Assembly (NCBI RefSeq): GCF_042453785.1 | Contig: NC_091673.1 | Span: 11,813,501 to 11,877,500 of the forward strand | DNA from: Malus domestica | Taxonomy: Eukaryota > Streptophyta > Magnoliopsida > Rosales > Rosaceae | Direction: 5' to 3' | DNA: 64,000 bases | Shown here: one piece after another, positions 11,280-24,311 of the stretch | Numbering within the stretch: position 1 is the stretch's first letter | How the letters are laid out: every line of letters begins with the position of its first letter | Notes under the pieces: generated by a model | What the model was told of the DNA's origin: nothing | Database searches by the model: none | What the model saw: only the letters and a program-made list of their open reading frames with translations | Made by a program: the position numbers and the translations under genes

Positions 11280-12525
11280 ATGTTTCTGGTGGATTGGTTC
11301 TATGGAGTTCTGGCTTCTCTAGGGCTATGGCAGAAGGAGGCCAAGATCTTGTTCTTAGGGCTCGATAATGCCGGAAAGACCACCTTGCTTCACATGCTCA
11401 AAGATGAGGTGTTGATTTATTTGAATCTTTTAATTGCTAATTTGAATTTGAATTTTGGATTGAAGAATTTAGGGTTTTTGATTTGGTGGTTGCAGAGATT
11501 AGTTCAGCACCAACCGACGCAGCATCCGACGTCGGAGGAGCTGAGTATTGGGATGATTAAGTTCAAGGCCTTTGATTTGGGCGGGCATCAGGTCGCTCGC
11601 AGAGTCTGGAAGGACTATTACGCCAAGGTTGACATTTTACTCCAATTATTTATTCAAATTTCGGTTCCTCTACTTTTGATGTGCTAATTTAGTGTTTGAT
11701 CTGATTTATTTTTCGAAATTGTGGTTGCATGGTGTAGGTGTTCGATAAAAAAAAATGAAAACCCTAAACCCGAAAAATATGAAAATGCATCATATACATG
11801 CGGCGAGTGTATGGTACTTTTGTGGGCATATATATACAATGGATTGAACCGCCATTGGAATATAGGATGATGGTTTTTAACCTTGACTGAATGAATATTT
11901 AAGCAACGCCGGGGTTTTGATATCGCATTCATGTGGTGAAAAATTCAGTGGATTTTGTGTTATTTTGTTCCCAGTCACTTGAACTTGTAGTTGTAGGTGC
12001 AGGGTTGCAGTCAAGAGTTTTGTTTTTCTGCTTATTTTAATGCCAATTGATTGTTATTTTGGTTTATATTGATTCCGGGTGTCAAGGGTGACTTGTTAGT
12101 GCCCAACCTAGGATAATTTTTTCAAATTGGGGATTAGTTCAAGATTTTTCTTAACGTGATGTGCGATATATTCATAGATATTCTATGCTCTTTTGATTGT
12201 TTAGGTGGATGCTGTGGTGTACCTGGTTGATGCTTACGACAAGGAGAGATTTGCAGAGTCAAAGAAGGAGCTCGATGCTCTTCTCTCTGACGAGTCATTG
12301 GCAACTGCCCCGTTTCTTATCTTGGGAAACAAGATCGACATACCTTATGCTGCATCAGAGGATGAGCTACGTTACCATTTGGGCCTGACTAACTTCACCA
12401 CAGGTAAGGGGAAGGTCAATCTGGCCGATTCCAATGTCCGCCCCCTTGAAGTGTTCATGTGCAGTATTGTCCGCAAGATGGGGTATGGTGAAGGCTTCAA
12501 GTGGCTGTCCCAATACATCAAATAG
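11280..12525 (+). CDS. SAR1: SAR1 GTPase, tandem copy B
   Basis: Second SAR1 gene, same role in COPII vesicle formation at the ER. Exons 11280-11408, 11496-11627 and 12205-12525 have exactly the exon lengths of copy A (129, 132 and 321 nt) and encode 193 residues. The N-terminal helix is [17 protein letters not shown], then P-loop [18 protein letters not shown] and the C terminus LSQYIK. Compared with copy A it keeps the common GGHQ but has Met for Lys in ELSIGMIKF and Val for Ile after GGHQ; the C-terminal exon is closer to the usual plant sequence ([21 protein letters not shown]). Introns are 87 and 577 bp. The leader and introns show no clear similarity to those of copy A, so the duplication is not recent. 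Confidence 0.95.
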
Positions 12526-13589
12526 TTTATGAATGGACAAGCAACCATGCCACTGGCGGTCCAGATGGTAGTTTCCTGCAACAGATGCTGTCCGGTTGAC
12601 TTGATGATGGCGATTTCTAAGCATAGGTGCTCGTGTGAAGTGGATATGTTATCTTAGGTACCAGTTTTTTGCTTCGAAACCTACCGTGTTAGTTTTCTGC
12701 AACAGATGCTCTCCGGTAAAAGTACTATTTTTCGTTTTACATTTTATTATGTTCTGGATAGATGTGTTAGCTTTCTTAATCTGTATTGGTAACTAGATTG
12801 CAGAAGTAATAAATATTTACAGAACGTCTACTCTGCCTCTGTGCTTTCTTTCTATTTTCCACTGCCATTTAGTTAGGCATCTGCAAGTAGTATTTGTGCC
12901 CACTTTCCATTCAATAAGTATTGTCTCCCTGCGTTGCACTGGTCCCTTACCCGTGAAAATCAATTGTGCACCAAACCAGTAGCTAGATCACAAAAATTGC
13001 TGGATGTACTAATGGTCGTTGACGGTTCATAACGGATACAGATGTGGTTTGCGAGAGGTTTGTATTTAAAGTGGTTGAGTGCATTTACTCCTCCTGAGAT
13101 CTTGTTTTCGATTCCTCGTGTAAAAAGATTTAATGTCTAAACAAGCAAACGAAGAAAAATACCTTTCGGATACGAGGGTTTAGGTCAACTCTAATCGAAA
13201 TGGCTAAACATATTTTTTTTTGGAATTACAGTCCTGCAAAAAAATATTTTTAAATGGACAATGCAGGCTATATTCGTATATCATTTCCAATCGAAAGGGT
13301 TGAACATAGCCCCTCAATAATTTATTAGGTTTAAGCTTAAAAACACTGAATTATTTGGAGATGTAGCGCTGAAAACGTTCACGATAACATTAAAAATCGA
13401 GAAGCATATTAGCACCGACTACTGATCATACAACACTGAAAGAGCCTCCCAACAATCCTAGAAACAATCTGAAAGGGTAAAGGGCACATAACTAATTGTT
13501 CTAGGCATTTACAAGATGTACAGGATACACAAGCAGAGAGCACCATCCCCAAACGTTGTCATTTGCCCGTCCGGAGCTCGGGTATTTCT
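12526..13589. other. SAR1-B 3' UTR and spacer to CAMTA
   Basis: Convergent 3' ends of SAR1-B (+) and CAMTA (-). AT-rich, with no open frame, RNA gene or repeat that I can support. Confidence 0.5.
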
Positions 13590-16500
13590 TCAATTATCCA
13601 TGATAGCATCGGGGTCGAGAAAATCATCGAATTCCAGCTGTAGAAGATAAAAGATTTGATTGGTTAATGTATCTGCAGAACTGTAACGTAACACCGAAAG
13701 AAGATCCTAACCAGATCACTCACCGTTGCTTGATTGTGAGCCATCTTCATCCTAGTATATTCTTCTTGTGCTTTCTTTGAGCGGAACATGGCCTGAACAC
13801 GTATAACAGATCTTTCAACGCGCTCTTCAGCCTGTTTCCGGCTGGCCCTGTAGAAGTCTTCTTCTGTATCACTTTCCTGATCCTGATCTACACTCACTTC
13901 AGCCGGGGCCACATTAAGTCCACGAAGCCCTCTTCTTTTTAAGCGCCATCTCAGAACAACTTTCTCAAGCACTCCAACTGACCAGAGAACTTTACGGTAC
14001 TGCCTCCGCACTTGGAAGCCCCGAAAAGCAGCCTGCATAAGATGCCAATTCAATTAACAGGGTTTTCCTGGACTTATAAGAGTTAATCATACACTGGTTA
14101 TGCAAATCCAGCTGCAACTTCCATGCTATAGTCATTGTCTAACAACAAGTAACAATCCAAGTTAAAGCTACTGAAAACAAAACAATCTTGCAATTTGACC
14201 AATCATAAATGTTTTTCAGTGGCGACTGACTGACACTAAATAGATTGACTAAATCTTTCCTATTTAAATTTGATCTTCCAAAAGGATTTGGTATATCCCT
14301 GTGTGGCTCATACCAGCTATATTCACTTTCCAACTACACCAGAAAGAGGAAGAGGGAAGAGGGTTTACTTGAATTTTGATAGTTTGACGGCGCAAACTAA
14401 GGAATTCTTGACGCATCTTCCAAGTACGAAACCTATATTGAATGCGAGCAGCAGCTTGGATCTTCTTTTTTGTCTCATAGTTGCGAAAGGCATGTTGAAT
14501 TTTCAATGCTGCAATTATACCACGTGCTTCAGCCTCTGGAATGGAATACTGAACCGCTTTAGTCTTTTTTTTCAGTGCGTTCTCCCTGAAGGCAGCCTGT
14601 ATTCGTGCTGCTGCATCTGCAGTTGTCCGATAAGCTGCCAAAGTATCCTTCAGATATAGATCTTCCTCACTGAGGTTCTCAGAGTTTGCTGCATAGGTTG
14701 AGCTAATTTCAAGAGAGCCACTAACATTTCCAGCTACGCTCATAGCCTTGAATTGTTCTACCAAAGCCTTCTCTGAAAGATAAGCTGCTAAGCCATCATA
14801 GCCCTTCATGAATGCAAAATCAGCAGCAGTGGATCCACCAGGGTTATCTGGCGTGGGGTCTGTGACCAAGTTTGGATTTGCACCAGCAGATAAAAGTACT
14901 GCAACCATTTTCTCCCTACACATGGAGTGTTTTAGCATTAAGAAAATCTCCTCGGACGATATACTTCCAATCTTATCACAGAATGCATGTAACAATGTCA
15001 GATGCAAGTAAAACAAATATATGCCCAAAATCAATATGATCCAGAAGATAAAAATTATTGACTTAAAAGCTCAAGCTATCGCGAGCAGAGGATAGAGATG
15101 GGTAAGTTCTAGTATACGAGTACCAAAACTTAAAGAAGACACAGAACATCTAAGTAGTGAATGATGTACAAGATATGTTTCAGACAAATACAACTTAAAA
15201 CAAATAACTGAATAAATGCATACCTTCCGCAATATGCCGCCCAATGAAGGGCTGTCCATCCACGTCTATCACGAAAGTCTAACGACAAGCCAGACCATGA
15301 AAACAAGCGAACAGCCCATGTATATTCTAGAATAGCACATAAATGGATTACTCCTTGACCATGAGCATCATACTCTTTTGTTTTAGAGACCTGAACAACC
15401 TTTTCCAGCAGCCAATCCTTTAGCCTGTTCTTCAGAATTAGTTCAAACAGACTATCCTTTGCCAGCTGTAAGGGAGTTTTGTTGTCTTCAACAACCTTCA
15501 TCAAATATGGCCAGTTATTAGATATGTGAGAGGTTCTGTGGGAAAACTTCTTGGCTTCTTTCAGGGCATTCGGGGGCACTTTACTAGATATAATATTGAG
15601 GCTGTGAGATGAGGAGAAAAGCAAATAAGCAAGCCGCATCTGTGCTTGGAATTCTTCCCATTTGTTCCCTTCTGAAGAAACTAATGTATCACTCAAAACA
15701 GGAGCACGATATTCGAAGTTTAGTACTTGGCTGATGGGTTTATGGCCATCAATGCTCATAAAAAGGTTTACTACTCTTGGAAGATGTGGTGGTACAAAAC
15801 AGCGATACACCCCAGCTTGAACAATTTCCGCAGGAAGGCATACATCACCACAAATACAAAGTAGATCGGACTTTGCAAGTTGAAAAAACTCTTGATGTAA
15901 GAAGCCAGTGATTAGAATCTGCAAAAGGACTTGATTAGAGGCTGAAATTTATGCTAAGTAGTAGAATATGGGGTTTAAAGCAAAGAGGATAACCTTTGTT
16001 TTTTCGTTTGAAAAAGCCCATGTAGGCGAGATATCAGTTATGTTAAATATTTGCTGAGGAACAGAAGATTGAAGATGATTCATAGTGGGAGAAGCAAATG
16101 AATTTTGGGCAGCTGAAAATGAGGAATCAAGTACTGGGTCTTCCACTGAGGCTGGAGAGTCTGTCATGATCTGGTTTATCCACCTTCCAAAACTGTCCTG
16201 ACTGTGTAATCCATTATTATGCAAAACGTCGGCCTTGGCATTATAATCCCTTCTCTGGACATTTGAATTCACATCACCCACCAGAGTCTCAACATAAGGA
16301 GTGCCTGAAAGATTAAACTGAATGTTTTCACTCCCCGCGGTTGGATTGGTTAAATTACCAAAAGAAGAAATTTCAGCTGATAAACTGCTGGCTCCCTGCA
16401 AAGAGAAACCATTTATCATGAAAGGTATGCTAAATAATTGAATGCCAGTGTGTAAACGAAACAATAAATTGCCAATGTGGAAGGACTACAATAAATGGGC

Positions 16501-19406
16501 AGTAAAAAATAAGAATTATGAGTAATTCTACTTACGCCACTTATGGAGCCATTTCCCACGACTTGATTCTGCTGGTCATAGCCTGAGATGTTGTCTGGCA
16601 CCACAAAATCCCCCACCGAAAAGAAGAGACAGGGAGAATAATGGTTAATATTTTCATCACTCTGGGTTCTGCTCTAGCAATAACTGTTATCTTGTCACTT
16701 ACCTCCTTCAAGATCATTTTTAACCAGAAGTTCATCCCATTCGAGTGTATTAATATCATGGAGCCTCTGTTCATGATTATTAACAGTCAATCCGTCACCA
16801 AGCTCTGTAGACCATCAAAACCAAAGAGTAAGGACCTTGAATATCCGTTTCCAAGAACAATAGCAATAGGGATTAGAAGTAACAAACCTTCACTAAACAA
16901 GGAAAAATCATTAAAATATCAAGAAATAATGAAAAAACCAATTCTTATCATGAAAAGTAATTTATTTCTTCTAACATCACCACACTCCAAATTCTGTTAT
17001 GGTTTCCTGAAATGACACAGCCTATTCCAAAACAAAAAATGAATAATATAAGTCATCGTGCAGAAAGTTCATATATAGTCACCTTGAAGCTCATTTTCAC
17101 CAGCACAATATGCGTTGTTAGCCACAGAATCATGTTCTTCTGATAAAAATGACGGAGCAGATGGGTCAGAGACGGAACTAGAGTTTGAATTCACAGGCGT
17201 GACTGGAGAACCCTGCAGTAAGCAAACAATCCATCAGAATATCTAGTTGGTTTCTGAAAAGAATGCAACAAATAATTTGTTCCAAAGACTGGCAAGTTCG
17301 TGAAGGTATTACGAAGTTCTCACTTGGTTTCACCCTAAACCCCTAAATGGAAATTGTTGAAAAATAGCAATAACAGACTTAACTATTCATGCCCTGAGAA
17401 GGAGCACAAATTCTGAAAGTACTTAATCTTGAACATGGAAAAAAAAAAAAAGCTACAGAAAAACCACCTCTTGTGTTTCACGGTAATGAACAAGAACTAT
17501 ATGTTCTAGACTCCTGCAACCAGACAAACAATAATACTGTCAGTAAGACTACTCCCTAAGAGATAATAGTAACAATATGATACACTAATGGATCCATATA
17601 AACTGTAATAATTACATACTTATCAAGCAGCCAATAACACCTCCGGACGAAGGTTGGGCTGTCCTCACCATGTGCATAATATACATGCACTCTTTCTTCA
17701 GTACCAACCTGAACGATTAAAACAAATGAAAAAAATGTGATAGAACTGTCAATAATCATTCCATGGCAAACTAAGCTCTGGCACTTGTACAGGATTTTCA
17801 GGCAAGTTTTGATTAAGGAGATTATGTGCAGTTGATTAAAAAAAAAACTTGCAATATTTAAAACTGAGAACAAAGGAAATTTCCATGATACAAGTGTCGG
17901 TGCAGCTTTTTCAATAATCAATCCGAATCCCAACTCTACGGGGTTGTTGAAAAAATTGATATTCAACAGTATGCACAACTAACACCTTAGAAGAATAAGA
18001 AAGAATAGGCAAATAAAAAATGGAAACTTACTTTCAAGTGCTCATGAGCTTCCTTAACTGTCTTCCCATCCTTTTTCTTCTTCCAGTTATGACCATCTTT
18101 CCTGAAGTTTCTAAGCAACTTCCGGTCAAACAATACAATAGTGCCACCTGTACAAAAAATGACCAAGATAGGAAACATAGCAGTTTCAATATTTGTTGAA
18201 ATCAGAAAAGAATGAATTGAGTGTGAGAAGGGACAATAGTTATACGACAAAACATAATCATCTCACTATTAACGGTAACAGATGCGTACTTTTGGGCGAG
18301 TTCACTGGCTTGAGTTGGATGGTGAAATACTTGTAATTGTAAAGTATTGCATGAATTTCATTTGGGCGGAGCCATCTTGATTTGGCTTCCTCCATAGTAG
18401 TCGCAACATCCAAATCTGTGCATGAAACAAGAACCCACAACAAGAAAAATAAGCAAGGGACCTTACATCCTGGTAGTAACATGTGAAACTATGGAATCTG
18501 ATCAAGAATGCAGCCATAATCGGAACTGCAATACGAACGAGGGAGGCACGTAGGGACACGAATTCAACACAGACAAAAAAATCCAATCCAACCATTTGAA
18601 CAATATCAACCTGATATCTAATCTATGTCATTTTATCTTCCCTTGCCTTTTCCTTTGTTCCCAATTCCCCGTAAGTCTTGCCTACTAAAAACTATCGCAA
18701 ATTTGCAAATTGCAATAGTAAAATTTAGTTTGACATGGTTCTTTGGGATTTCTAGGCTGGGGACATGGGCACTAATCATCCTGAGCTTTCATTGTAAGAG
18801 CTCAGCCAGCAACTTGGTTGCTTCCCATACGCGCTCTACAACACAGAAACCATAAAGATGAAGCCTTTCAATAGCTTTGTTTCCTCGACTCCCCACAAAC
18901 TGTCATCATTGATCAATAAAGACGAGAAAGAAGGCTCTGTTCTTTTCGACACATATATGCATTTCTTTCTCTCTCCCAATTAGCACATAAAAATACTATC
19001 TTTATAGCTTCTATCTTTTTTTTTTAAAGGGAGATAGGGAGTGGCAAGTCACCGTTATCCATCCCTTCTAGGGGCCGGGAAGAGTTCAGAGGTATTTCAG
19101 CCTCCTCTGGCCACAAGTTATTCATGCTTCTGGATTCACTAGATATCACTTCCTGTGAGGAATTCCATGCTCTTGCTTTCGCAGAACATGTAAATTACTG
19201 CCGAAAGGCGATAATCCAATGAAAAATTCAATTGCTTCAATAATCAAAACCAATCACTTTCCATTATATACCAAATTACACACACAGAGAGCAAAATAAC
19301 AGATTTTTTTATTATTTTAATTACAAATAAAAAATGAAGACACATCCGCACCTTGCATTGTACGGAATCCATGAATCTCTGAACCCACGAGCTGATTCTC
19401 CATCAT
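13590..19406 (-). CDS. CAMTA: Calmodulin-binding transcription activator, CAMTA5/6 type, complete
   Basis: Ca2+/calmodulin-responsive nuclear transcription factor. Thirteen exons from start to stop: 19352-19406, 18290-18415, 18032-18147, 17620-17708, 17468-17513, 17083-17212, 16703-16804, 16536-16594, 15994-16395, 15224-15918, 14369-14915, 13724-14032, 13590-13637. The lengths sum to 2724 nt (907 residues) with all junction phases agreeing. Domains in order: CG-1 DNA-binding domain from about residue 22 (MEEAKSRWLRPNEIHAI, KKKKDGKTVKEAHEHLK, HVYYAHGEDSPTFVRRCYW); TIG/IPT from 376 (ILITGFLHQEFFQ); ankyrin repeats (GWTALHWAAYCGREKM); IQ motifs (ARIQAAFRE, LKIQHAFRN, ARIQYRFRTWK, IKIQAAFRG); and the calmodulin-binding segment VLEKVVLRWRLKRRGLRGL. 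It starts with two Met codons; either could be used. The small exon 16536-16594 is the least certain junction (acceptor TGCCAG). Motif TSDxSP-like NITDISPTWAF precedes the TIG domain, as in CAMTA6. Confidence 0.95.
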
Positions 19407-19591
19407 CAATAAACCCTCCAAGTAATCCCAAAACTTCCCTCAGTCAAAGCCTTAAACCCGTCAAAACCCAATACAAAAACTTGATCAATAATTTCACAAA
19501 AATAACAGAAAACGATCAAAAGCAAAACAAAATCAACCCAAAAGTACTTAATCAAAATCCGAGCGAAAGGAAAATCTTCCAGCAGTGAGAG

Positions 19592-19592
<1 letters not shown>

Positions 19593-19636
<44 letters not shown>
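19593..19636. repeat. (CT)22 microsatellite in the CAMTA leader region
   Basis: An uninterrupted CT run of about 44 bases, 187 bases upstream of the CAMTA start codon, so GA-rich on the coding strand and probably inside the 5' UTR or core promoter. GA-rich leaders of this kind are common in plant genes. Likely to vary in length between individuals. Confidence 0.9.
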
Positions 19637-19639
<3 letters not shown>

Positions 19640-21058
19640 ATTGTCGGTTATTTCGTAAAAAATGAGAACGCATGAATATATCCAAGAAGTACGGACTTAA
19701 AACATTTTTCGGCTGTAAATAAATATATTTGTTGTAACAGGACAGGTGAAGTCAGCTGCTCGTCAATGCCGGAGAAATTCGTTTTCTCCGATGCGCGTTT
19801 CAGGATAACGATTCTACGGAGGCGGAAACAGGCCGTTCGATGAGGAAGATCTTAGCCCACTGATAAAGACACTTGTTATCACCACCACGTGTACGGTGAA
19901 TCCCACCGGTTGGTGGGGTCAACTAATGACTTTTCCCTTTTTTTTCCCGTACTTTTTGCCTATTCTTAGTGGTCCAACCTCCATAATACGTTATATAAAA
20001 TTCAACGAGAATTGAATTATTTGAATTCACGGGACCACGTCATCTAAAACTAAATCAGGTCGTAATATTTTATAATATTTTTTTATTGTTAGTGATATTA
20101 ATATATTGGCTCCCAAATATGTTATTTGTAATAATTTACGTAAAATTCTGACTGTGGATGCACTTGAGGTCTGTACGTTAACATTAGTTAAAATTCATCT
20201 TATTTTTGGATGAGTAGATCAAAGGGATAATCGCATTATCAAGTGTTAGGTAAAATACTCTCGCACAACTAATATGTTTTAGTGGCATCATTATCTAATA
20301 AATGCATCACAATTCACGAGTGAAAAAAATGCATTTATCATTTAATGACACGAGAGTGTCTCTCGCGTGTTGGGGTTTTTGCATCAATTGCTCAAAAAAC
20401 ATCACGCGGGGATCAATGCTGGACTTTTTTCTTCATCTATATGCAATCTTATTTGGAGATTTTATTGTCGGCCTGTGCGGACCTGGATGTTATGCTAAAT
20501 TTCGAATGAGGCCGCTGTGTAGACAGAAGAGTGAGGACACAAATTGTGTTTTCTCATGTACTTTCGACTCGATCACGATTTTCACACGTTATAAAGGTGG
20601 AGATTGCAGTGATGCAATTTTCGAAGTCCCCACTTCCCTACCGACGTTAATATATGTGCATGAACGATGGTAGGGTTCGTGCTAGGTTCATCGAGTCTTT
20701 GTCAAATGTGTATCACAATTCAAATGGCTTCAGCTACATATGCATTAATCAATAATAATAATAATAAAATGTGTTTTGCAAGTTCCGTGAAACTTTATAA
20801 GACTGAATCGAGCTCAATTTCAATCATGTCTAATCTTAATCACCCACTAAACAGATCTAAGTACTCAAGTAAATAACACATTGTTTGCTATTAAACATTG
20901 ATTCGAGTCCCACCACTTTTGCTTTAAGAGTGATGAGAACAATGCACTCCAAATTGAGAATGATGGCTGCAAATCAAGAAAGCTTATTGGATCAACTAGT
21001 TAAAATACTATTTCTTTGTAGGCAAAACAAAGTAATTAAGAGGACTGAGTGGCTCTTT

Positions 21059-21102
<44 letters not shown>

Positions 21103-21337
21103 TTTTATGTATTTCCAAAACGCCCTCCTTAATGATGGAATCATTTAACATATGGAAAATTTGAAATAAGTCCAATTTTATAGGCCTACTTTTAAAGTAT
21201 GTTCAATTTTTAATGACTTTTAATTTTTGAAATAAGTTCAATTTTTAGTTACTTTGGACCAATATCAAAATAATCCTTTAACATATATGGACAAGGCTGC
21301 AGGTCTGCTGTCTCTAAGTGGCTGTCTCTTTCGTATA
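19637..21337. other. CAMTA upstream region and spacer
   Basis: CAMTA promoter followed by AT-rich spacer. ACGTG-containing words occur (CCACGTGTACGG near 19888), compatible with bZIP/bHLH binding but not proven. An (AT)n microsatellite lies at about 21066-21094. An open frame at 20302-20673 shows no recognisable domain and I do not regard it as a gene. Confidence 0.4.
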
Positions 21338-21615
21338 TCTCTAATATTAGAAAGCCAGAAGCATACTTTGGTGTCTCAAGGCTTCACCAAAAAAAATTGG
21401 ACTGAAAAGCCCCTTAAACAAAAAAAAAAATAGAACTGACCAAATTTGATACATGAAAACACACAGGGGCAATTTTGTAAAAAAAATAAATCTAAAATTC
21501 ATTTTATTAGAAGCAAAAAATAAAAAAAAAATAAAAAAAGGGAAGACGTGTATTAAATATCACTAGAAAAGGGGGCAATAACCCCACTCCTCCTCCATTT
21601 TAGGAGAGAGATTAT

Positions 21616-24311
21616 TGTCACAGCCCGTTCCGGAATTTTTAATTCCGAGGATGTGAAATTACGAAAATGCCCCTAATACGTGGCTAAGGTATAATTTTTA
21701 CGTTCGTTATATCTAAGCTCTTAAAATTTGGTAAGTAGAGTGGAGACTTAGATTTAAATTTAGGTTAGAATTTTGTAGTTGGGGATTGGGTAGGATCCCA
21801 CACCCCTCAATTCTCTCCCTCTTTCCCGTACCCTGTCTCTCTCTCTCAGTTCACTCTCTCTCTTCCCTCACGACTCTCTCTCACTCTCAGTTCTCTCTCT
21901 TCCTCTCCGACGCTCAACCTCACCCAAAACCACCTAAAACATAAACAAACGTCCAAGATAAGACCACATTTGGACTCCTGGAACTTCCACGATCACGTAG
22001 ACACCAATTTCAGGTAAGTTTTACTTCGGAAAACCTAGATTCTAAACTCCCCGTGGAAGAGCACTGTTCATGATCTTCTAAATGACTACGTTTTAGGCTA
22101 AAACAAGATCACAGCGAGCTTAGTGAGGTCCCAAGGAAGCTCGGAGTGCTTCGTTGGAAGTTTTTGGACGTAAGAACACGGAGATCGACAAGCTCAAAGT
22201 TTGGCCGGAGCTTTCGAGGCGTTTTCCGGCGAATCCCCGGCGAGTTAGGCGTCGAGGTAGGTATCAATCTCTTCGTCTCGTCAAGTACTACAACTTTCCT
22301 TTTTGTTTCACTCAATTTCGTTGAGTATTGAAGAAGTTATACTCATTTGAAAAATACCCAGTTTCCGGCGACCTCCGAGGCTTTCGAGGAAGTTTCCGGC
22401 CAAACTACGGCGAACTAGGTGTTGGGAAAGGTACCATTCTCTTTGTCTCTTCAAGGGCTACAACTTTCGTTTTTGAATCACTTGATTTCGTTGAGAAATG
22501 ACAAAGTTATGGCAATTTGAAAAACTGCCCAGAAAACGGCCGCCGGAAAAACCAGTCCGGCGACCCAAGGAAGAAGAAGGTGCTACAGTAAAAATAAAAA
22601 ATAAAAATAAAATTATTTTAAAAATATGTCGACGTCCGTGACGTCGAGTAGATCACTGTGGTATATTCATATACCTAAATTGAACACCGTATGAGAAAGT
22701 TATTGAAGATTGTTGGTTAGGTGTTCAAATAACGTTTTATAGTTTTCACATTTAGGTGAAAATGTGAATTGATGATCCGACCGTTGGATCGTCACCAAAC
22801 TTTGATACGTTGTAATACGTAATATTTGAGGATTATTGGAACTTACGGATTGGGAATCCGAGTTACGGATCTTCCGGAATTGGAATTGTAAGTCCATAAT
22901 ATAAAATGTTAACCGTCACTTAGTTTTGGAAATTGACGGAGATCCGACCGTTGGATGGTAATGAAATTTTAGGATGTTGTCCTAGAGGTATAATGTGGAC
23001 CTCTGGAAGTTATGGATTTAAAATCTGAGTGGCAGATCTTCCGGATCGATCAACGTAGTGACGTATTTTATATAAGTTATATATTCTATCGATATGAATT
23101 CTGAGGTTGGATTTGATTACTATTCTAGGCGGCGATCGTCGTGACGCCTTGATGTGTGGTGCTAGGGAGTTGTTGGACGAACTCCAGGTGAGTGGGCAGT
23201 TTTGTTTTCCGTATATATATATACTTAACGTTTTCCCAGAAATTGAAAATGCATGAAATTATGTTTAAAATGAAATGCATATGAGTTATGTGGAAAAACG
23301 GGAAGTGAAATACCATGCATAGAATTGATATGAAAAGTATATAGAAATGTGAGTTGAAATGCCATGCATGAATTAATATATGATGCATATGTATGAATTG
23401 GTGCGGTGGACGCACAGGTAAGAATTGATTTATGATGCATATGTATGAAATGGTGCGGTGGACGCACAGATGAGTATTTAATTACTGTTATGATGATGAT
23501 GATATATATTGAACTCAAATCCTGCACCATGGTTTAGTGCTTATAGTATTCACCGCATCGCACGCTCGCCTTGGATCCAAGTAGATGCTAGTCGTACAGT
23601 CCACGCGGAGTGGGTACGACAGACCAGTCGCGAGAGTGTTAGTGAGATTCCGACTGGTGGGTGACCTTAGATTATGTGCACAGATGATTTATGAGAAGCA
23701 CTAGAGCGTAACTTGTGTGCAGAAGGCCGGACGGGTCACAGAGGTGACTCCGGTAGAGTGATAATGATAGATTTTGAGCTCTAGGTTCAACCGTATAGGG
23801 CTATTAGAGGGCCTACGGTTGATTACTTTCTTGCACCTGATATGATTATGTTGATGCATTCATACCTTATTACTGTTGAGATGATGTGGCATGGCATAAT
23901 TAATATGAGAAATGTTGAGATGACATGGCATGGCATGATTGATAAAGAGATAATGTTGAGATAGTAAAAATGAAGTTTTGAGAATATATATGTATATTTA
24001 TATTTTACATTTCTGGGAAAGTATACAGGTTTTACGGAGAGGGGTTACAACGTTTTGAGAAATGTTTGGATTTGGAAAAGAATTGTTTTACTGACCCACT
24101 CAATTTTGGTTTTGCGCCCCTCCAGGTTCAGGAATCACAAAGGTGTGGTGACTACGAGGAATTCGACGGTGTTCTGACAGATTGGACAAAATTAGGACTC
24201 ACCTTCGGGTGTATCAATTTAAATTGTATCTTAAAGCTTCCGTACTGTGCAAATGGTTACGTCACTCTCACGTGACGGCCAGCATGCCCTCCTTCGGGAC
24301 GGGGTGTGTCA
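21616..24311 (+). repeat. 5' LTR of copy 1
   Basis: Direct repeat partner of 28150-30845, same length and all but identical. CT-rich leader-like stretch near 21835-21905; several short open frames inside it occur in every LTR copy and are not genes. Confidence 0.93.

Noticed and set aside
20302-20673. 123-codon open frame upstream of CAMTA
   Set aside because: No similarity to a known protein, mixed composition, no splice or promoter support.
23125-23530. Recurring small open frames such as those of 65-101 codons found four times
   Set aside because: They occur at the same place in each LTR of the two retroelements, so they are LTR sequence, not separate genes.
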